Positions 47,401 to 58,794 of a DNA stretch of 64,000 bases are shown piece by piece. The DNA lies in NCBI GenBank assembly GCA_030762175.1, contig CM060833.1, forward strand, positions 165,825,001-165,889,000. Direction: 5' to 3'. A program made the translations under genes and the position numbers. Every line of letters begins with the position of its first letter. The stretch's first letter is position 1. This DNA comes from Metallyticus violacea. Lineage: Eukaryota > Arthropoda > Insecta > Mantodea > Metallyticidae. The notes beneath the pieces are model-generated. The model worked only from the letters and a program-made list of their open reading frames with translations, had not been told where the DNA came from and searched no databases.

Positions 47401-48209
47401 ATTTAGTGCTGAGCTGTATCTGCATATAGTCAAACTCCCATCACCATTCTTCCCGCCATCTTACAGATATCATGTTTTATCATATAATATGGCAAAGCAC
47501 GTTACCTCAAAATTACTCACATTTATTGATGAATTTCGGAAAATATATCCTTTATTTGCATGAATTTAATCATAGATCTTTCCTGTTATGACGTAATGCA
47601 ACAACGTATTAGCTTTAAACTGCTAGCAGATGTTTACACATTTCAGACATTTTTTTTTTGTCATTAAGTACAACTTTTAGGTTGGCTTGAAAAGTGTCAG
47701 CAGGATAACATAGGCATCCACACCTTTATACATTTTCTAAAATTAAATGTGCCGAAACGCAACACATAAAGCACGAAGCTTGATTTGTCTTTTTTTTTAC
47801 ATTTTCTCTTTTTCAGGTTCAAACCACTTAAAACAACATTAACACTTTAATTCTCATGGCAACTTTTCAAAGCTAACATTTGGTAGCTAAGAGACAAGGA
47901 GTGAACAGCATAAATGCTTTCTTATAGGCAAACTTGAAACAGTTAGTAGATCTCAAGCTGATAACAAAGTAAACACATTTTATTATATGCACTTGTGATA
48001 TTTTTAAAATTGAATTGAAACACATTCGACTAAATGACATTCGACTAATAAAGACATTTCAGCATCAATTCTAAAACAGGCACAGAATAAAAGCGTTTGT
48101 GGATGTATTATAAATACATAACTTCAAAATAAATTATATTATTATTATCATCATCATCATCGTTATCCAAACTTCATCATACTTTAGAAATTTTTAGTCT
48201 TACACTTTG

Positions 48210-48486
48210 AACCGCCACTGGTGGCCGAGGTCGTTAAGGCGCGGACTCATGAGTGGATTTATGGGGTTTGAATCCCATCATCAGGACCGTCTTCCCTGAT
48301 TGAGGTTTTTCCAGGTTTTCCTCAGTCCTCATAAATGGCAAATGCCGGGGAGGTACCCTAAACTTAGGCCTGGGACGTTTCCTTCCTTAAAAAATCTTTT
48401 CCCAATTTTTCATCTCATGTATCATCAGTGTCCACCGCCTGTGGTGCCTCAGTAGTAAAAACGGTCGTTAAACACTATTATAAAAA
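48210..48486 (+). mobile_element. SINE family B copy
   Basis: The only plus-strand copy of family B here: ACCGCCACTGGTGGCCGAGG head with GTTAAGGCGC, then the conserved body to GTCGTTAAACACTATTATA. Confidence 0.82.
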
Positions 48487-48700
48487 ATTGGGTTTATAGT
48501 TTCATAACCATAGCTGTGGAATATAAAGGGGACCTATTTCCCCAATCTAACAGAATTTGATTTCCCTACACTCTAAATTTAACTACACTGTTATACATAT
48601 TTAGTTATAGGTCAACCTTTTCTTTGATACAACATCAATTCGATTGATATGAAATAATATAATTAACCATTACATGAAGCAGGTGCGCTTTTAAACTTAC

Positions 48701-48900
48701 GTTTTCATACTTTCCCTCGAAGTAGGGAAGTTAAACGCCGCTGCAACGTTGAAATGGAGGCATGCGTGTGAAGCGTGGTAGACGCTCTGAGAAACTGAAG
48801 CATAATATTGTTGCTAGGCGATGACGTGAAACAAGTGAGCGACACGACGCAGGACTGGCCCACTTTGTTGAACCTTCCTTCACCCCATTACATAACAATG
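48701..48900 (-). promoter_or_regulatory. CpG-rich block with consensus donor and X-box-like site; candidate non-coding first exon
   Basis: A perfect donor, AAC|GTAAGT, at 48701/48700 (minus strand) ends a relatively CpG-rich stretch. About 110 bp upstream, on the minus strand, ATCGCC-T-AGCAAC (48822-48810) fits the insect RFX X-box consensus RYYVYYN(1-3)RRHRAC. No convincing start codon in the right phase precedes the donor, so any exon here would be 5' UTR. It is an alternative to the candidate first exon at 49871-50090. This is inference from motifs only. Confidence 0.22.
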
Positions 48901-48901
48901 C

Positions 48902-49870
48902 TGCCGTAATATTTATTAGCTATCTGCGCATATTCCGAGTGCCCGTCAGACGCGTACCTGTCAACGAACAGGAAAATAGGGTGCTAAACATTCCTACAAA
49001 GAAAACCAGCTTCATTCACCACACCATAATACACCAAATGTATAAACATAAATTAATAAAGACAAAAGGCTGAACACTTCAATGTCATAAATACTTTCGA
49101 AACTAAAGTTTAATATAAAAATTGAATGTTAAAGATAAAACTTAAATATTAATATATTAGAACCAGAGTCTATGGACGGCATTTAATTGGAAGTAGCCAT
49201 GACAGATATGAGAACTGACTAATAATGGACGTATTTAATTTGTATATTAAAATAGAAAGAATATAGAATACTACAGTGTAATAGGCATCAACGTACACTT
49301 TGAAAATTGTTTTTGGTTGTGATTAAAACTCATTAGAAGAAATAACAAAATTGGAGAGGGCTAAAATTGTTTTCGAGTAGGAAAATCTTCCATTGACAAG
49401 TTATTTGTAACAAGAAATGACTGAAAAAAAAAATGTGAATAATAAATGTAGCATTACAAAATTAAAAAAAAAAACCTTAAACTATTGAAAACAATAAAAT
49501 AAATAATAATCAATTTTAATCCTTTCACCTTTTCTTTAAAATACAGTGGGATTATTTGCGTTATAGGCCGCCTAAGCACTACTGCCGAAAAAAAGGATAC
49601 AGTCACCGCATATAAAGTTAATATTTTAATTTTAGTATTTATGTTTTACTGAAAATATAAACACTTCACTATGTAATAATAATAAACACTAATCTGTGTT
49701 ATGAGAGGCGAAGAAAATGATTTCCCTCAATGACAATGCATTGCTGGCATCTGCGTAGAAAAGACCTGTATTTTATCGTAAACATCGGCGTTTCGAAACA
49801 CGTATCACGTCATTGACAGAGCCTGTTTTTTATAACTTTTTAACAAGTTGGCGTTAAACGGTTTCTCTAC
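48902..49870. other. AT-rich sequence between the two candidate first exons
   Basis: No element recognised. CpGs are concentrated at both ends, next to the candidate promoter blocks. Confidence 0.4.
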
Positions 49871-50090
49871 CTGAAACGCGATAGCCATGATATTTTCTTG
49901 GGAGTCGCCTCACTATTTCTCTGCACGAATCAAAAGGATCAAAAGGTATCGTGTTCTTCAAGCCTATGTTTATGTAATGTAATATGTAATAATGTTTATG
50001 TAACTGTCGAAGAACAATTAACAATTTGCACATAACGAAAGCACCGAGAAGCATAAACGCAGGACCACTCGCTGACAAAACCTCCCCCAT
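49871..50090 (-). CDS. Candidate first coding exon, possibly of the ankyrin-repeat gene
   Basis: On the minus strand an ATG at 50090-50088 in good context (A at -3, G at +4) opens a frame starting MGEVLSASGPAFMLLGAFVM, a hydrophobic N-terminus. It runs 73 codons to a plausible donor, CAG|GTAGAG, at 49870. It leaves one base (phase 1), exactly what exon 39069-39239 needs, and the join gives ...YRVS-D-VPLPLEE. GC-rich promoter-like sequence lies just upstream. Against it, residues 35-60 are encoded by AT-rich, repetitive DNA, and phase agreement has a one-in-three chance by accident. It may be spurious or belong to another transcript. Confidence 0.33.
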
Positions 50091-50175
50091 ACTAACTACA
50101 AGCTACTATCTGCACATGCATTATAAGCCTTGATGATTGACTTCTCCCAGTGCGCAGGCGCGTTTTGCCGGCCCC
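50091..50175 (-). promoter_or_regulatory. GC-rich promoter-like stretch with NRF1-type site
   Basis: TGCGCAGGCGCG at 50151-50162 matches the palindromic NRF1 consensus (YGCGCAYGCGCR) at 11 of 12 positions. A GGCCGGC block sits beside it at about 50166-50172, and both stand out from the AT-rich surroundings. Such sites are usual within about 100 bp of transcription starts in animals. No TATA box is evident. Position suggests a start between about 50090 and 50150 reading leftward. Transcription itself is not shown. Confidence 0.35.
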
Positions 50176-50724
50176 TACTGTAATAAATTGAATATATGAA
50201 TTCACGGAAAGGAAATTATTAGAAAATAGTTGTGTAAATTTTAGCCCCCCCCCCCCCGGTAATGATAAAGCAGCAATGGTCTAAGACAAATTTGATTCAT
50301 AATTAACGGTTAAAATGTTAAGTAAACGCTACGAATTTGAGGCTTACAATGAAATATAAGAAAATGGACCACTTGGTCATAAAGAGAAAAATTAAAAATA
50401 ACGATAACATTGAAAACAAATGAAAACATAGAAATTAAACACTTAATTAGGCTAAATATTTAGGAGCAATTATTAATAACAAAGAAGATATGGAAGAAAA
50501 AAATTTGATGTAGCATTTAACAGAGCAGAAAATATGTATTACGTTTAAGTTAAAAAAGATAATATAAAATAAACTCTATTGTTATAAAAGTGAATCGCTG
50601 ATTACAAATAAGAAACACGGAAAAAGAGTTTTGGTTATAAAAATGGATTATTTATAAAGAATTGCGTGAATTTCAAGAAGCAATGAATAGATTAGAAAAA
50701 TAATGAATGCAGAAGTAGGTAAAT

Positions 50725-51446
50725 ATGCTGTCTTGGTTTCGCCTGAAAGACCGAAGAAACATTCATTGTGTCACTCTACTTTTCAAAATTATCCATACAT
50801 CTTCTCCGTCTTATCTATCTTCTCGTTTTCTAAATCTATCTTCCTCTCATAATCTTAGCACAAGTTCTGAATCCCAGCACGTACTATTATTATATCACTT
50901 TACTCATCACCACTGCCCGTCTCTGGAATGCTTTGTCATGGGATGTCAGAGATTACCGAACTTTAGGATCATGTCATAAGAAATTGTTTAATATTACTAA
51001 AAATAATCGATTACCCTAGATTCAGATTCCATTTGTTACAATGCATGTATTTATTTGTAGAATTATTCATGCTATAATTTATTTTTATTACTATCATAAA
51101 TGTTCCTATGTCCTTCATAGTGTTAGGGTTTTCAATATTATGTTTGCTGTATCTTTATTTCCACTTTCAGGATTTAAGTAGGCTGATATATGTATACATT
51201 GTCATTACTGGTGCTTGTTATGTGCTATTGTTCTTTTATTTTCTTATTTTTCTTCTTCTTTAGTAATATTTTTCCTTATCAATATTTATGTATTGGCATA
51301 TATTTATTTATATACATAATGTTTTACATTGTACGCGTATTGTCAACTCTACTGTCAATGTTGTGATTGTAGTATTGTCGCTATAACTTCATGTAATTAT
51401 TATTAGATTGGTAGAGCGGAAGAGAAGGCCTAATGGCCTCAGATCT
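50725..51446 (+). mobile_element. LINE 3' end: ORF2 C-terminus and 3' UTR
   Basis: Plus frame 50725-50979 reads LSWFRLKDRRNIHCVTLLF, SSPSYLSSRF and SSHNLST, and then, shifted, ARLWNALSWDVRD-like. This is the standard CR1/Jockey-type C-terminal segment (L-P-x-x-x-R-R-x-x-H ... P-x-Y-L ... R-L-W-N). About 450 bp of 3' UTR follow to GAGAAGGCCTAATGGCCTCA. The junction with a SINE fragment at 51447 is abrupt. Confidence 0.72.
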
Positions 51447-51573
51447 GGACACTGATGATACATGAAATGAAATGATATATTGGAAAAGTATTTTTTTTTT
51501 AAAGGAAGGAAACGTTCCAGGCCTAAGTTTAGGGTACCTCCCCGGCATTTACCATTTATGAAGACAGGAAAAC
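51447..51573 (-). mobile_element. SINE family B, middle fragment
   Basis: ACACTGATGATACATGAAAT to CATTTACCATTTATGAAGAC matches the body of family B without head or tail. Confidence 0.7.
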
Positions 51574-52445
51574 AGACAATTACGACCCAATGAGAATAAT
51601 ATTTTGACGTTACAACTTTCCGAAATGTCACAAATGTCACACAAGAACACGAAGGCTTCAGGAGTATTATGGCCCATTAATTACTTCGCTGTATTTAGAA
51701 TGGCAGACCTGAGAAATGAGGGGTCATGAAATTTCACTGGAAAATATACATATGCAGTTTCAATTTCAACACGTGCAAATAATCAATGTTTGTTTGTAGT
51801 TTGTTAATATTTTACATCTAGTTCATTATTTCTTGTCTTTCACTTGAAAAACAAAAGACCCCTATACTGAATAAAATGTGAAGCGTATTAAGTAAAAAAG
51901 TGTTTTAGGTTCAGCTTTAGTGTTTAGCTTATATTTGTGGCTTGCAAGTTCTTATTCCTATAGATGTAGATTGCACTATGATCTATCTAATTATAGAATC
52001 GCTTTCAGCAATAAATGTGATTACAAAAGAATGCAAAGAACTTACTTTTGATTTCCGTATGTTTTTAGATATTTAAAACTGAATAGCAAGGTTTCTGCTG
52101 CGGATAAAGGCCTATCTAAATAAACCGGGAACCTTGAAGCTTTAATTTAACAATCAGTTGATATTTATAGTAAAGATAAACGGTAATGAAAGAAGTAACA
52201 AAAAGTCAAAGCAATTTAATGGTATGGCCACTATCTAGTATTCGCTTACTGAAGTCAGCCTTTACATCAATGCCATATCTAGATAAGGCAACAGTTCTTT
52301 TAGCCGTCTATCCACATTTCAGGAAGAGAGAGAGGGAGAGATGTGGTGCTTAGGACTATTAACTAATTGCACAGTTTATAACATTATTTGATACTATAGC
52401 CACATATCTGTGGATAATACAACCTAATGGATTTTAAGCCAAATA
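51574..52445. other. AT-rich sequence
   Basis: No recognised feature. Confidence 0.45.
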
Positions 52446-53945
52446 TACAGGATGAGGCATTTATAATGTCGCGGCCATTTTCTCTGAAACGAAGGGGAAA
52501 AATCAAAAAATGCTTCAGACAAAATTTGAAGTGCTCTTAAAGGGGCATAAGATAGAAATGACATTCTCAATGTTATTTCAAGGTCAAATTGATTTTTTCA
52601 AATGGAATTGTATATTTTCTTTTCCCGTAATGGAAAGAGCATTCAATTTTGAATATAAAAATTCTAGTATATCTATCAGCTGTAGTGATAGATGGTGTGA
52701 TATTGGTCAAATAGACAGCAAATGTTTTTCACTCACTTTCACGTGTCGGTCCTGGTGGTGTAGTGGTAACCATACTTGCCTCCTAAACCCAAGATCGCGG
52801 GTTCAAACCTGGCCAGGATCGATGAATTTTTTCGGGCGTAAAAATCCCAAGTATGACTTCCTTCGGAAGGGAAGTAAAGCCGTGGGTCCCGTGTCGTACA
52901 TTTACGGCACGATAAAGAACCTCAAGCCTGAAAGAAGAGGCTTCTGAGCAAAATTTGCCGGCCGTTTAACGCTCTGAATAGAATGGGACGCTGATGACCT
53001 GAGCTGTTAAAGAGCGTCCTTAAATAAACCAAATAATAATAATAAAAACACTTACTTTGACTTCTCTTTCTTTTGTTTTGTTGTTGCTATGAAGGAAACT
53101 CATTTGTTCATACCCAGATGTTCATTTGTTGACATCGGTACATAAACAAGTGCTCATCATTGCCAATTCAAATCTCAAAGGACAGTATTCTCAGTCAGTT
53201 TCATTTCGATTTTCAACCATGGATGTTCTATACACGATCAACGAGAGGGTCATATGGTTTACATTTATGGCAAAGCTCATAAGAACGCTAGAGCAGCTTG
53301 CAACTTACACGGAGATCGATACTTTGAAAGGAGGCAACCATCTGTTAGAAATTTTCAACTTACAAACTTGCAAACTTACTCTCCGGAATGGGAGGTGTCG
53401 CACCATCTAATGAGAAGTGCTACTGAGGAAAAATCCGAAGTCACTGTATTTGCTGCAGTTGCCGCTAATCCTCACCGAAATTCCCGTCAACTGGAACGTG
53501 CTTCGGGAATCTCTCAAAGGAGAGAGAAATTAAGCGTCACAAATATCATCCATATCACATTACCTACATCAAGTCCTTCATGGGGATGATTTTCAGCAGC
53601 GTGTTGAATTTTGCCAACGTCTCTACTACAAATTCATCGCGGTAACTTTTCCAACATACGTAAATTGAAGCCAGTAATGTGAAAGTTAGTGAGAAACACT
53701 TGCTGTCTTATTTGTCCAATATCACATACCTAGCTGATGTACTAGAGCTTTCATACTCAAAGTTGAATACACCACTCCATTTGAAAAAAATCAAATTGAT
53801 CTTGAAATGATCTTGAGAATATTATTTCAAGGACGAGATTAGGTCTTTATCTAAGAGTATTTCAAATTTTGTATTAAGCATTTTTTGGTTTTCCCCTTCA
53901 TTTCGGAAGAAAATGGTCGCTACACTATAAATACCTCACTCTGTA
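52446..53945 (+). mobile_element. 1.5-kb DNA transposon with ~300-bp inverted ends
   Basis: TA-flanked. The left arm (52446 to about 52744) and the right arm (about 53660-53945) are inverted copies, for example GCGGCCATTTTCTCTGAAAC against its complement near 53900. Inside, a plus-strand transposase start has VIWFIYGKAHKNARAA in shifted frames, ERRQPSVRNF and TYSPEWEV. Next come VFAAVAANPHRNSRQLERAS and DFQQRVEFCQRLYYKF. That is the HTH-containing N-terminal part of an insect DDE transposase. The catalytic half is absent. A SINE has inserted at 52746. Confidence 0.75.
52746..53040 (+). mobile_element. SINE family A nested in the long-inverted-repeat transposon
   Basis: Complete head (TCGGTCCTGGTGGTGTAGTG) to tail (TTAAATAAACC plus AATAATAAT). 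The neighbouring ACTCACTTTCAC and ACTTACTTTGAC look like a decayed target site duplication (10 of 12). Confidence 0.83.
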
Positions 53946-53974
53946 TATTTAGTTCGTTTAGGGGTATGTGGGAA

Positions 53975-54700
53975 GTTTATACAAGGTTTGTTCAATGAAG
54001 AATTATCTTTTTCTTTTTTGACTACTCATTCTCACAATTTTGATGACTTTTCTCAAAGCATTCCCCGTTTGAAGCAACCGGTACCAGCGTTTCTGCCAGT
54101 CTTCAAATACATGCTGGACAGCTCCTTCAGAATAACCTCCATGGTCTTAACAACTGGTGGTGGAAAATGCTTCCCACGAAGGCGTTTCTTCAGTTTAGAA
54201 AAAGAAAAAAGTTATCTGGAGTTTAATTTGGATTATAGGAAGAGGGAGGTACGCATTTCACTTTGATTTTTGTGAGATATTCAGCGATAACATTTGCGAT
54301 GTGCGGCCATGTATTATCGTAGTACAGCATCCGGTTGTTGCACTGAAATGTGACTTGCAGAGTTTTAAGGACATCTAGTTGTATGTGCAAGTACTACAAG
54401 CTTATAAAGCATTCCTTGAATATGGAAAATTAAAACGGAAATTTCCACACAGAGTTTTGTTGTTCGCTCTCGAGACCATTTTGTTGCAAAACGAAGGTTT
54501 GCAAACAAATATGATTTAAATGGAGTCTTAATTTATTCACACTGACCTAAAGCATTTGTTGTCTCATCACGCGACCATATCCTTGAAGTAAGTTCTAATT
54601 TTTCTTAAGTACTGATGTAGCAATTTTGCTTGCAATATTTACGGACTGTTTGTTCGAACGAACGTTATGACTGCTATATTTCTCATAAATAGAGATAATG
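53975..54700 (-). mobile_element. Mariner-type transposase relic, family N, copy 2
   Basis: It aligns with 35215-36060. Shared blocks include GTTCAATGAAGAATTATC, AGCATTCCCCGTTTGAAGCA, AATGCTTCCCACGAAGGCG, and CATTTGCGATGTGCGGCCATG, the last encoding HGRTSQ-like sequence on the minus strand around the second Asp. Heavily mutated. Confidence 0.6.
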
Positions 54701-54760
54701 TCATCCAGATAGAACAAGTATGGCGGGATATGTCTATATTCTTGTTTCTATACACAGTGT

Positions 54761-55025
54761 TTTTTTTTTTTTTGAGTAGTGTTTAACGCCCGTTTTACTA
54801 CTGAGGCACCACAGGCGGTGGACACTGATGATACATTGGTAAAGGATATTTTTAAGGAATGAAACGTTCCAGGCCTAAGTTTAGGGTACCTCCCCGGCAT
54901 TTGCCATTTATGAGCACTGGGGAAAATCTGGAAAAACCTCAGTCAGAGAGGACGGCCCTGGCGGGATTCGAACCCCAGACCTCTCGCTCGCGAGTCCGCG
55001 CCTTAACGACCTCGGTTACTCGTGG
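54761..55025 (-). mobile_element. SINE family B copy, abutting a family A copy
   Basis: T-run, AGTGTTTAACGCCCG, a body with about 25 bp missing near 54835, and the head truncated at ACTCGTGG. A T-rich spacer of less than 20 bp separates it from the family A copy at 55042. Confidence 0.8.
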
Positions 55026-55041
55026 AATTTCTTCTTTTTTT

Positions 55042-55328
55042 AAGGTTTGTTTATGGACACTCTTAAACATCTCAGGTCATCAGCGTCCCATTCAATTCAG
55101 GGCATGAAACGGCCGACAAATTTTGCTCAGATGCCTCTTTTTACAGTCTGGAGGTTCTTTTTCGTGCCGTAAATGTACGACACCGGACCCACGGCTTTAC
55201 TTCCCTTCCGAAGGAAGCCATACTTTGGATTTTTACGCCCGAAATAATTCATCGATGCTGGCCGGGATTGAACCCTCGATCTTGGGTTTAGGAGGCAAGT
55301 ATGATTACCGCTACACCACCAGGACCGA
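55042..55328 (-). mobile_element. SINE family A copy
   Basis: Full-length family A read on the minus strand, ending ACCACCAGGACCGAT at the right. Confidence 0.83.
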
Positions 55329-55501
55329 TAAATGATGGTCTATATCCAGTAAGGTTTGTAGGCATATACAGTGGTATTTCGTAAACATTCCATGTGGAAA
55401 GCAATCAAGGTTGCAATGTCTATAGGTTAAAAAAATCAGCTATTTTGAGTAAGTTGTGGATGACAAGGAAGTAAATATAACAAAACGACATCTTCTCTGG
55501 C

Positions 55502-55655
55502 ATAAGCCGTAGGCTCTGTCATCGATTTATGGCAAGTAAAAGAACTTCAAATCTGAAAGAAGAGGCCTCTGAGCAAAATTTACCTGCTATTTCACACCCT
55601 GAATTGAATTGGACGCTGATGACTAGAACTGTTAAAAAGCCTCTGTAAATAAAAC
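55502..55655 (+). mobile_element. SINE family A, old 3' fragment
   Basis: CTGAAAGAAGAGGCCTCTGA and GTAAATAAAAC survive, with a more mutated upstream part. Only the last 150 bp of the family are present. Confidence 0.65.
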
Positions 55656-55739
55656 ACTACTATTGTATCAATCATTGTTAGATGATTATTTCACATTGTT
55701 TGACGTAGAACCGAGCACGTAATATCAGTTCTGTGTGTT

Positions 55740-55955
55740 TACGGATCTCGTTCCAGGCACAGTAAAACGAGGTATTTAAATACAGTGTTGGCAGATCTAT
55801 GGATTAGTAGAAGGTGTGATAGTCTTCATGCTGGTATTCTGCAAGGCTGTCAGACAATACGAGGTACTCTAGAGATACATCAGCGCGTCATGCGACGGCG
55901 GGTTGATGGATGTATCCATGCTAACGTAGGACATTTTGAACATTTCTTATGATTT
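55740..55955 (+). mobile_element. DDE transposase relic, extreme C-terminus
   Basis: A plus frame ends RGTLEIHQRVMRRRVDGCIH, then ANVGHFEHFL and a stop at about 55950. This matches the end of the transposase group in 22644-23380 (R-T-Q-K-x-I-D-A-D-G-G-H-F-E-Q-L-L). Confidence 0.6.
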
Positions 55956-58794
55956 TCTGTTTTTAAATATTCTGATATGTGGTACAGGTGTAGAAAAAGG
56001 GTTCTAACAAGGAAATAAAGTAATTCTGAACCTATGTTCATATTATACTTTTTATCCTGTATATATGCGGAATGTTTCCCGAAAGTTTTGACATATCTTT
56101 TTGTTATATCCTGTACATATGTGTGTGTGTGTGTGTGACGCTAGGGGTGTATAGGACATAAGTTGGAAATTAAGCTATATTTCCTAGTTAGCGACTTCTC
56201 CATGAGGCAATACATCGATCTAAGCAGTACTTTCAGGGTTCCAACCTCCCCGGAATCGATCCTAGGGATTCATGGGGAACGAAGCGGCGCCTGAGCAAAT
56301 TTCCACAAGGTTCTGCGATTCATTCCGCCGCTGCTGCATCACTATCTCATTCTCATCTTTTCCTTCATCATTTAGCATAATATAGACTAGCGCGCATTTC
56401 AAATGAGTACTATATCTCGCCCTATCGTCCTTGCATGACACTTCAATGCCTGGCCGCCAAGTGAGTTCGCATTAGAACGAGCAAGTAACTGTCATAAGAC
56501 AATTTGCTCTTTCTTTCTTATTATCGATAGGCAGTTGGACTTTGGAGAGCCCAATCTTTGTATTCTAATTGCTGATACTATCGATAGAGATAGTCAAATT
56601 GAACAGCGAGTATTAACCGATCGTTCAGAATAAGAATGTCGACATGTTCCATCATTGCACGTGTGCCACCGCCTGGAACATGGATTATCAGTGCAACTAT
56701 CTCCACTTTCTGTCCATGATGACAGCCTTTTCTCCCTTTTATTTTTATTCACTGTCATCTTTCTAAACACATTTTTAATGTTTCTGAATGTTGGTCATGG
56801 TCACATTTTCCATCAAAAGAAATTCAATTACTCTTCTAGCTAAAGGGGATGAAACAAAATGATATAATGGGCCAAAGTTCAAAGATACTATACCTTAAAG
56901 AAAAGTTTTTTTTTATATACAATATAAAGTAGTCTAGAAGAAAAACGTTGCATTATTTATTGAATGTCCTTCGTATGACACTTCCATATAATGCACCTTG
57001 GTAGACGCCCATTGTGAGAACACACCATGTGCATAAGAGGGTTATGGTTGTTATTTTTACGTAATACCGAACTTCGTCATAACAATTGCACTCTATTAGC
57101 AATCCATATATTGACATTTTCAGATAATAGTAGGTACATCGTTATTTGAAATTCTACATTACCTGTGTAGAAAAAAGCTGTGTGATTATTTAAATTTAAT
57201 TAATAAACAGGGTAGTGCGTTTCAAAATAATATTGTTTATAGATTGCCAAATTTTCAGTGAATTTCCTTGTTTTAATTTTTTTTTTTCTTTAGAATTTAT
57301 AGTTGGTGGTTGTCACGTACCAGGGACGTATGTGTTTTGTTTGTTTGTTTTTTACACCTTCTGCTACGATAACTTTTTATATTTAGAACTCGACTCTGTA
57401 CTCATTTCAGCCGGCTAGTGAGTTATTGTGTAATCATCAACTGTTCAGTTTAAAGTGCTCTAAAGAAGGTTACTTTTAATAAATTGAATATTTTTTCAGA
57501 ATGACATGAAAAATATATTGCCTTATAAAATACTTTCTAGGATATATAGATGTGACTTTTAGGGGTTTTTTTTTTTTCGGAGATGACTGGAAAGAGCACT
57601 GAAAAATAATGCGAAGGAATAAAAACGGAAATAAACAGGGGGATATAGAGGAAGGAAATTAAACTTATTATAAATAAAAACTTTCATAATTATACATTTT
57701 GTCAGTAATGTATTATTTATTTCCACAAATTACTAATTAACATATAATGTCGAGGTATTTTGACAAAAAAAAAAACTACGAAGAATATATTTTTCTGGAG
57801 CATCAGGAATATTAGAGAAAAGTACTATATACTGATGTTAAATTTAATTTCATTCTTGAAGTGCACAATATGTAACATATCAAACAAAAGTGTGGACAAA
57901 ATTCTTAGAGAAATAGTTGCAAATTTCATAAAACTAATTTTAGAAAAAAATATCTCGATTCTCTAATAAAATGTTCAAAGAAGGTCGAGGCATCCACTAC
58001 AATAGGCTCCATCGCAGTATTGCGCGCAGCAGGTGTTGTGTATAATTGATTGCTTTACCTTGGATACAATGTTGGTAGCAACGCATGCGGAGAAATTGAT
58101 CCATTTCTAACGAAATGCCGTCATCTTCCATGCAAACTGTACTAAAGGCTTTGCGGAATGAACTAATTAACGAGCGCTGCTTCCACCGACAACCTTCAGG
58201 AATGTGACTTGACAGAAATTAAAATTAATTCTTCGATTTTGTACACACGCAAGAACGCTCATAGTAGTAAAAGATAATTCTCATAATGCTTTCCTATAGC
58301 ACATGACAATCTGCTACATAAGCTTGATTAACTTTACACAGAATAGGGTAATAAGATCTATCTCAAAACCAAAATAATTCGTAATCATTGACAAAAGTAT
58401 AAAGCCAATTATTAAGTACTTCAAGTTATACTTTTTTCGTAAGAATAACTGCTGTAATAAAACATTTAAACAAATGCAAGCTGTTCAATAATTAGGGGCG
58501 GCGAAACGGACACTCTTCGGAGCGATTGAACTATGTGTGTTGTTGGTCTCGACTTGGCGTTTTTATATCCATTGGCGGCGTTTCGGGACGATGTCTTAAA
58601 TATGTTGATACGGCGACCTGCTAATGTGTACTTGGTCTTTAATAGATCTAGTAAGAAAAAATAGGGAACGAGGGAATGAAAAAAATATGAAAACAAACTG
58701 TATGTCCTCATTCTTATCGGATATAAAAGGAACAGATCTAGAGAATTAACTGAGTTTAACTAAAGCCTGATAAACTTGTAAGAAAAGCGGTTTA
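55956..58794. other. Intergenic or intron sequence
   Basis: No gene or named repeat recognised apart from a (GT)9 run at 56120-56137. GC-richer patches at 56160-56480 and 57980-58200 show no domain in any frame. Confidence 0.4.
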
